Source: Candidatus Hodarchaeota archaeon (lineage in GTDB: Archaea > Asgardarchaeota > Heimdallarchaeia > Hodarchaeales > Hodarchaeaceae). From it: a stretch of DNA of 10,262 nucleotides. The notes beneath the pieces are model-generated. The model was not told the DNA's origin, searched no databases, and was given only the letters and a program-made list of their open reading frames with translations. Shown here in pieces: positions 6,210 through 10,262 of the stretch (positions are counted from its first letter, which is position 1; every line of letters begins with the position of its first letter). The stretch covers positions 1-10,262 of the forward strand of contig JAEOSP010000117.1 of assembly GCA_016840305.1 (NCBI GenBank). Reading direction: 5' to 3'. Made by a program: the position numbers and the translations under genes.

Positions 6210-6799
6210 TGAATACTGCTATTACTTGGCGAATACTTGACAGTAACTTAGGTAGAATGATAGGTGGTACAACGGACAAAGGTATTTGTCTTTTGGAATT
6301 TGTTGATAGGAAAAGCTTGAATACAATCCTCACAAAACTAGAGAAGAAACATCGTCTGCCCCTCCTCTACGGTACAACTAAAATACTCGAAAAACTGCGG
6401 ATAGAAGTCACAGGTTATTTCAATGGTGAGTTGAACAATTTTTCAGTTCCCTTGGATGTTAGAGGAACAACTTTTCAGCTTGAAGTATGGCAAGAATTAG
6501 CAAAAATTCCTTACGGGGAAACCAGAAGTTATAATGAGATTGCAAGTGCTATCAATCGGCCTTCTGCGGTAAGAGCAGTAGGAAACGCAAATGGAGATAA
6601 TAATATTGCAATAATCATACCTTGCCATCGTGTGATAGGAAACAATGGAGATTTAACTGGGTATGGGGGTGGTCTTTGGAGGAAGAAGAAGTTGCTTGAT
6701 TTAGAGAAGAGAAATTTAAGGAAATTTGAGGAGAAACAAAATTCAGAGAGCGATATTATATTCTATTCCCAAGCGTCTCTAGAAAAATGGATGGATTAA
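6209..6799 (+). CDS. adaB: O6-methylguanine-DNA methyltransferase (AdaB/Ogt-like)
   Basis: Suicide DNA repair protein (196 residues) that moves the methyl group from O6-methylguanine to its own cysteine. The N-terminal RNase H-like part covers about 5-85. The DNA-binding part follows: PLDVRGTTFQLEVWQELAKI (81-100), PYGETRSYNEIA (Y108), and RPSAVRAVGNANG, with R122 as the arginine finger. The active site IIIPCHRVIG has acceptor C139. The core resembles the C-terminal half of E. coli Ada more than a lone Ogt, which fits a split Ada. The core ends near residue 166 (KKLLDLEKRN), leaving a charged tail of about 30 residues with no recognisable motif. It is co-transcribed with adaA through the TAATG junction. 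Its stop codon overlaps that of the convergent exporter gene. Confidence 0.95.
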   Translation: MNTAITWRILDSNLGRMIGGTTDKGICLLEFVDRKSLNTILTKLEKKHRLPLLYGTTKILEKLRIEVTGYFNGELNNFSVPLDVRGTTFQLEVWQELAKIPYGETRSYNEIASAINRPSAVRAVGNANGDNNIAIIIPCHRVIGNNGDLTGYGGGLWRKKKLLDLEKRNLRKFEEKQNSESDIIFYSQASLEKWMD

Positions 6800-8571
6800 T
6801 GCCATACAGCTTTACCCGTTTGAACATTCCACAGATTAGTATACAATTTGTTTGCTTTAACGAGTTCTTCGTGTGTACCTTGTTCGATTATCTCGCCATT
6901 TTCAATAACATATATTTTATCAGCATTGCGAATCGTACTAAGTCTATGAGCTATTAGAATTGTTGTTCTATCAAGGATAATCTTCTCAAGTGACCTTTGG
7001 ATAGCAGCTTCTGTTTCATTATCAACACTACTCGTTGCTTCATCTAAAACAAGAATTGGTGGATCTTTCAGTACTGCACGTGCAATAGAAATTCGTTGTC
7101 GTTGGCCACCACTCAATCTTTGTCCTCTTTCTCCCACTAAGGTATCATATCCATCAGGTAATGTATTTATAATGAAATCATGGACTTCTGCAACTTTTGC
7201 GGCTTCAATTATACTATCCATTGAAGGATTTGTCTTTCCATAAGCAATGTTTTCTTTAACGGTGCCATCGATCAGAAATGTATCTTGTGATACGAGTCCT
7301 ATCCCCCTTCGTAAGTCTTGGATATTTAGATCCTTAAGATTAATACCGTCTAAGTAAAGTCCACCACTGTTTGGGTCATACAAACGTAGTAATAATTTTA
7401 CAATAGTGGTCTTTCCTGAACCAGTACTGCCAACAAAGGCAATAGTTTGACCTGAATCAATATTAACAGAAAAATTTGAAAAAACGGACTCTCGTTTATG
7501 GTAGGAAAAGCTTACATCCTTGAAAGTAATACTACCCTTAATTTTTTCAAGCGGTAAATTGACAGATCCTGATTTGATCTTGGTTTCAGTTTCTAAGAGT
7601 TCCATGATACGTCTAGTTGATGCCATTGCCCTCTGGTATTGATCCAGTGTTTCACCCATTCTAGTTAAGGGCCACAATAAACGTTGAGTCAAGAAAATCA
7701 TAGCACTATAAGCAGCTACTTCAAGTTCTCCATTTATTGTTAGAAAACCACCAAAGATAAGCATTAAGGTAAATCCAACAACTATTATCATACGTATTAA
7801 TGGAGAAAAAGCAGAGCTATACTTAATAGCCTCTCGGTTGCTTTCACGGTAGTCATTTGATGAAAGTGAAATTCTTTCTTCCTCAAATTTCTCTGTTGTA
7901 TAGCTCTTTATGGTAGCAATTCCAGTTAGGTTATTAGAAAGATTGCCTGAAAGTATACCAACTTTTTCTCGGACAACTTGATATTTTGGTTCTAATCTTT
8001 TCTGGAACAAAATAGAAAAAGCTAGAATAAATGGCATTGGTATCATAGCGAGCCAAGCAACCTGCGGAGAGAGTAAGAAAAATGCTAAAGAAATTGTAAT
8101 AGCAGTAACGGTTATTTGAATTAAATCATTGGCACTGATATCTAGAAATCGTTCTAATTGGTTAACATCATCATTTAATATTGACATTAATCCTCCTGTC
8201 TGTCTTGCTTCGAAGTATTCCAGTTCTAAAGTTTGAAGATTCTTGTATGCATCCATTCGGAGCTCGTGCTCTACAGTTTGAGCCAAATTACGCCAATAGA
8301 TTTTGTAAACATACTCAAAGAGAGATTCACAACCCCAAATAATAAATGTCACAATTCCAAGATATAAGAATTGAGTTCGTATATCTTGGCTAAATATAGC
8401 AAAAATGGAATTTTCTCCTCTTACAGCAATATCCACTGCAGCTGAAATTAAAAACGGAGGAGCTAAGTCGAATAACTTGTTTAATATTGAAAACAATGTA
8501 GCAAGTAGAACTGTTCTACGATGTGGACGCATATACTGAAGCAATTGAGAGAAAGGACTGGTTTCAGACAT
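6796..8571 (-). CDS. ABC exporter half-transporter (MdlB/MsbA-like, transmembrane + ATPase)
   Basis: Full-length exporter subunit (591 residues) expected to work as a homo- or heterodimer in the cytoplasmic membrane. The transmembrane domain (about 1-320, six helices) carries the ABC_membrane signature region EYFEARQTGGLMSILNDDV. The ATPase domain (about 340-585) has Walker A GSTGSGKTT at 381-389, a Q-loop VSQD, signature LSGGQ at 486-490, Walker B ILVLDEA with D510 and catalytic E511, and switch H542. All catalytic parts are intact. Thr replaces the more usual Ser after the Walker A Lys, which is tolerated. The substrate cannot be inferred; relatives export lipids, drugs or peptides. No partner half-transporter is adjacent. 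The gene runs opposite to adaAB and shares the TTAA stop palindrome with adaB. No Shine-Dalgarno precedes the ATG, so it is probably transcribed separately from the upstream FAD gene. Confidence 0.96.
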   Translation of the reverse strand: MSETSPFSQLLQYMRPHRRTVLLATLFSILNKLFDLAPPFLISAAVDIAVRGENSIFAIFSQDIRTQFLYLGIVTFIIWGCESLFEYVYKIYWRNLAQTVEHELRMDAYKNLQTLELEYFEARQTGGLMSILNDDVNQLERFLDISANDLIQITVTAITISLAFFLLSPQVAWLAMIPMPFILAFSILFQKRLEPKYQVVREKVGILSGNLSNNLTGIATIKSYTTEKFEEERISLSSNDYRESNREAIKYSSAFSPLIRMIIVVGFTLMLIFGGFLTINGELEVAAYSAMIFLTQRLLWPLTRMGETLDQYQRAMASTRRIMELLETETKIKSGSVNLPLEKIKGSITFKDVSFSYHKRESVFSNFSVNIDSGQTIAFVGSTGSGKTTIVKLLLRLYDPNSGGLYLDGINLKDLNIQDLRRGIGLVSQDTFLIDGTVKENIAYGKTNPSMDSIIEAAKVAEVHDFIINTLPDGYDTLVGERGQRLSGGQRQRISIARAVLKDPPILVLDEATSSVDNETEAAIQRSLEKIILDRTTILIAHRLSTIRNADKIYVIENGEIIEQGTHEELVKANKLYTNLWNVQTGKAVWH

Positions 8572-8582
8572 AGTAAGAGGTA

Positions 8583-8612
8583 AAAAATTAAATCTTTATC
8601 TAATATATGTTG
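8583..8612 (-). promoter_or_regulatory. Candidate TATA region for the ABC exporter
   Basis: On the minus strand, CATATATTA (8609 to 8601) and AAAGATTTAAT (8597 to 8587) lie 16-38 bases before the ATG. The first has better spacing for a start just before the ATG (leader of about 9 bases). The second looks more like the adaA box but sits too close. The 127-base gap to the FAD gene holds nothing else recognisable and no clear T-tract terminator. Confidence 0.35.
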
Positions 8613-8698
8613 AGAATTAAGTGAAAGGATTGAATTTCGATAGCGAGGGTGTTTTCATTGGGGTTTAATCTGTATAATTGTCAGGATTAGTATTATCT

Positions 8699-9559
8699 TT
8701 AGAGGAATTTTCTCAAAAGTCTACCTAGTAGAATACCTGTCATTGCTTGTCGGTACCTCTTATTTGACCTGACATCTGTAATAGGTGTACATTCCGTTGC
8801 CACCATTTGCTCTGCTTGTGCTATTAAATCTTCTGAGAATATATTTTTTCTAAGAAGTTGTTCCGTTTTAGGAGCTCTAACTATGGTAGGTGCAACAGCA
8901 CCGAGTGCTATCCGAATATCTTCTAGCTGAGACTTTTCTTCATTCATTAGAACTTCGATTGCTATAGATATAACTACTATCGATAAAGCATTTCGCTGAC
9001 GGAGACTGATATATTCACTTTGGTATTTTGGTAGTTTTGGAATAATGATTTTTGTAACTAATCCATTTTCTGGTAGAATTGTTTGACCTGGACCTGTGAG
9101 AAAATCCTTAATTGGAATATCTTTCTCACTATTAACTGTTTGAACTCGAATTATCGCTTCTCGGGTGTAAAATAAACACAAAGTATCTGCAGCTGGAGAA
9201 CCACGTACAACATTCCCAACAATCGTACCTAAATTACGAATTTGGGGAGATCCAACATATTCCATAGCTCTTATCAATGCAGGTATATGTTGTGCAATAA
9301 TTGGGCTTACCAACACTTGAGTATGTGTAACTGTTGGACCAATTTCTATAGCATTTTCTGTTTCATTTATAAAATCCATATGAGGTATAGATAGCATGTT
9401 TAACACATTTGGTACATTACCCCATTTTCCCAAATTATTACGTACCATTATTAATACATCAGTACCCCCTGCTAAGGGTTCAATATCTTTTCCATACTGA
9501 TCCATTAACGATAATGCTTCAACTAAACTGGTGGGTGATTTAACTTCAAAATTGTACAT
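8699..9559 (-). CDS. Second Mo-hydroxylase FAD-binding subunit (XdhB/CoxM-like)
   Basis: Complete flavin subunit (286 residues, usual length) of a xanthine dehydrogenase-family enzyme. The first FAD motif PLAGGTD ends at D34, the strand IEIGPTVTHTQ is at 71-81, and the second FAD motif region QIRNLGTIVGN is at 106-116, followed by RGSPAADT at 119-126. The usual TIGGN is TIVGN here. The CO_deh_flav_C part (about 175-285) ends in RYRQAMTGILLGRLL. It starts 4 bases after the xdhC-like stop, with GAGG 9 bases before the ATG; an overlapping ATG at 9561-9563 is in another frame. It is not a copy of the FAD subunit at the left end, with which it shares only family motifs. Its 2Fe-2S and Mo subunits do not follow; they may lie upstream of xdhC outside the window, or it may pair with subunits made elsewhere. 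Confidence 0.93.
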   Translation of the reverse strand: MYNFEVKSPTSLVEALSLMDQYGKDIEPLAGGTDVLIMVRNNLGKWGNVPNVLNMLSIPHMDFINETENAIEIGPTVTHTQVLVSPIIAQHIPALIRAMEYVGSPQIRNLGTIVGNVVRGSPAADTLCLFYTREAIIRVQTVNSEKDIPIKDFLTGPGQTILPENGLVTKIIIPKLPKYQSEYISLRQRNALSIVVISIAIEVLMNEEKSQLEDIRIALGAVAPTIVRAPKTEQLLRKNIFSEDLIAQAEQMVATECTPITDVRSNKRYRQAMTGILLGRLLRKFL

Positions 9560-9563
9560 GCAT

Positions 9564-10262
9564 TTATTCCTCTTTATTTTTTACAGCTATTAATTGAGCA
9601 GCGATGGATATTGCGATCTCCTCTGGTGTTTGACTACCTATCGGAACTCCTATAGGTGCGTGAACTATGTCAAGCTTGTTTTTATCTATGCCCTTCTTTT
9701 CCAATCGTGAAAAGATCTCTTTAACTTTACGTTTACTGCCAATCATTCCTAAGTATTTCAGTTCTTTAACTTCAGACAGTTTTTTTGTAAGTAGAAAATG
9801 TAGAATCTTTTCATCTAAACTGTGAGAATATGTGAGAATAATCACGTAACTTCCCAGTGTGAATTGAATATTTTCTATAATTCCCGGTAATTCACCTGAA
9901 AGTGTTTCTACAGGTAATTTTTCTTTAATCTTATCCTCTAGATATTCCTGTCTGTCATCTATGACAGTTGAAGTGAAACCCAGATTGAATAACAAAGGTA
10001 ATAACTGCTGAGTTATATGGCCTGCACCAAAAATAAAAACCTTATTGGTCGTTCCGAAAATGTCAAAATAAACTTGCATTGTCCCTCCACATAACATCCC
10101 AGTCGAATCTTCGTGTCCACTTTCACTTAAGTCATATTTTTTCAGAAGTGGAGTCTTATCACTGATTTGAATAATAGCTTGTTTAATGGCAAGTGATTCA
10201 ACAGCTCCTCCTCCAATTGTTCCCCATAACAATTCTCCCGACGAAGAAACCAACATTTTTGC
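9564..10262 (-). CDS. xdhC: XdhC/CoxI-family Mo-cofactor maturation factor, 5' partial
   Basis: Accessory protein of the XdhC/CoxI family, which in characterised members binds the molybdenum cofactor and helps insert its mature form into xanthine dehydrogenase-type apoenzymes. The frame is open to the window edge and the codons before the first visible ATG (A-K at 10257-10262) fit the conserved GAKMLV segment, so roughly 45 N-terminal residues are missing. Numbering from the ATG at 10256: GTIGGG at 12-17 and GMLCGG at 53-58 with conserved C56 belong to the XdhC_CoxI domain. VFIFGAGH begins the C-terminal Rossmann fold (XdhC_C), followed by LGMIGSKRK and the terminal HAPIGVPIGSQTPEEIAISI block. 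It precedes the second FAD subunit by 4 bases, so the two form one operon devoted to Mo-hydroxylase assembly. Which enzyme it serves is unclear. Confidence 0.92.
   Translation of the reverse strand, partial: AKMLVSSSGELLWGTIGGGAVESLAIKQAIIQISDKTPLLKKYDLSESGHEDSTGMLCGGTMQVYFDIFGTTNKVFIFGAGHITQQLLPLLFNLGFTSTVIDDRQEYLEDKIKEKLPVETLSGELPGIIENIQFTLGSYVIILTYSHSLDEKILHFLLTKKLSEVKELKYLGMIGSKRKVKEIFSRLEKKGIDKNKLDIVHAPIGVPIGSQTPEEIAISIAAQLIAVKNKEE

Noticed and set aside
5667..6799. A single fused ada gene broken by a frameshift
   Set aside because: adaA ends at the natural C-terminus of the AraC domain, adaB begins at the natural N-terminus of its domain, and GAGGT lies 6 bases before the adaB ATG. Split adaA/adaB genes are known in Bacillus.
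2..9559. Inverted duplication of a Mo-hydroxylase operon at the two ends
   Set aside because: The two FAD subunits share only family motifs and differ through most of their length, so they are ancient paralogues and not a recent repeat.

Overview
The window looks like chromosomal DNA from an AT-rich archaeon, by eye about one third G+C. The main evidence is in the expression signals. The adaA-like gene at 5667 has a GAAAG-plus-TTTAAATA element (BRE/TATA type) centred about 28 bases before its ATG and no Shine-Dalgarno sequence, as expected for a leaderless archaeal transcript. Genes inside the polycistron instead carry AGGAGGA or GAGGTGA 6 bases before their starts. The first polycistron ends in a run of T tracts with no hairpin, an archaeal-style terminator. 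The 7TM-type histidine kinase and Mo-hydroxylase genes would suit an Asgard (Heimdall-like) or similar archaeon, but that lineage is a guess and no marker gene is present.

Layout. (1) 2-3509, + strand: a three-gene operon for a molybdenum hydroxylase of the xanthine dehydrogenase / CO dehydrogenase superfamily. The order is FAD subunit (5' end outside the window), 2Fe-2S subunit, molybdopterin subunit, with ATGA and TAATG overlaps, followed by a T-rich terminator. (2) 3593-5407, + strand: a membrane histidine kinase with seven predicted N-terminal membrane segments, a PAS-like region, and HisKA and HATPase domains, with no response regulator nearby. (3) 5408-5666: an intergenic region with two TATA-like elements and a perfect short inverted repeat. 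(4) 5667-6799, + strand: a two-gene DNA alkylation response unit. One gene encodes an AdaA-like methyl-phosphotriester sensor with an AraC-type HTH, the other an AdaB-like O6-methylguanine-DNA methyltransferase, and they are joined by TAATG. (5) 6796-8571, - strand: a complete ABC exporter half-transporter (six-helix domain plus ATPase), converging on adaB with overlapping stop codons. (6) 8699-10262, - strand: an xdhC-like Mo-cofactor insertion/maturation gene (5' end outside the window) followed by a second, divergent FAD subunit of the same superfamily.

How the parts fit. The two ends of the window both concern Mo-hydroxylases. The left operon makes an alpha-beta-gamma enzyme whose substrate cannot be read from sequence; it is not a form I CO dehydrogenase, because the active-site loop is AYRGYG. 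The right operon supplies an XdhC-type maturation factor and another FAD subunit, whose partner subunits are not in the window. The middle block (kinase, adaAB, exporter) has no evident metabolic link to the hydroxylases. I see no CRISPR array, tRNA, rRNA, insertion sequence or phage gene, and no clearly undescribed multi-gene system. The most unusual feature is a bacterial-style split Ada sensor/repair pair behind an archaeal promoter.
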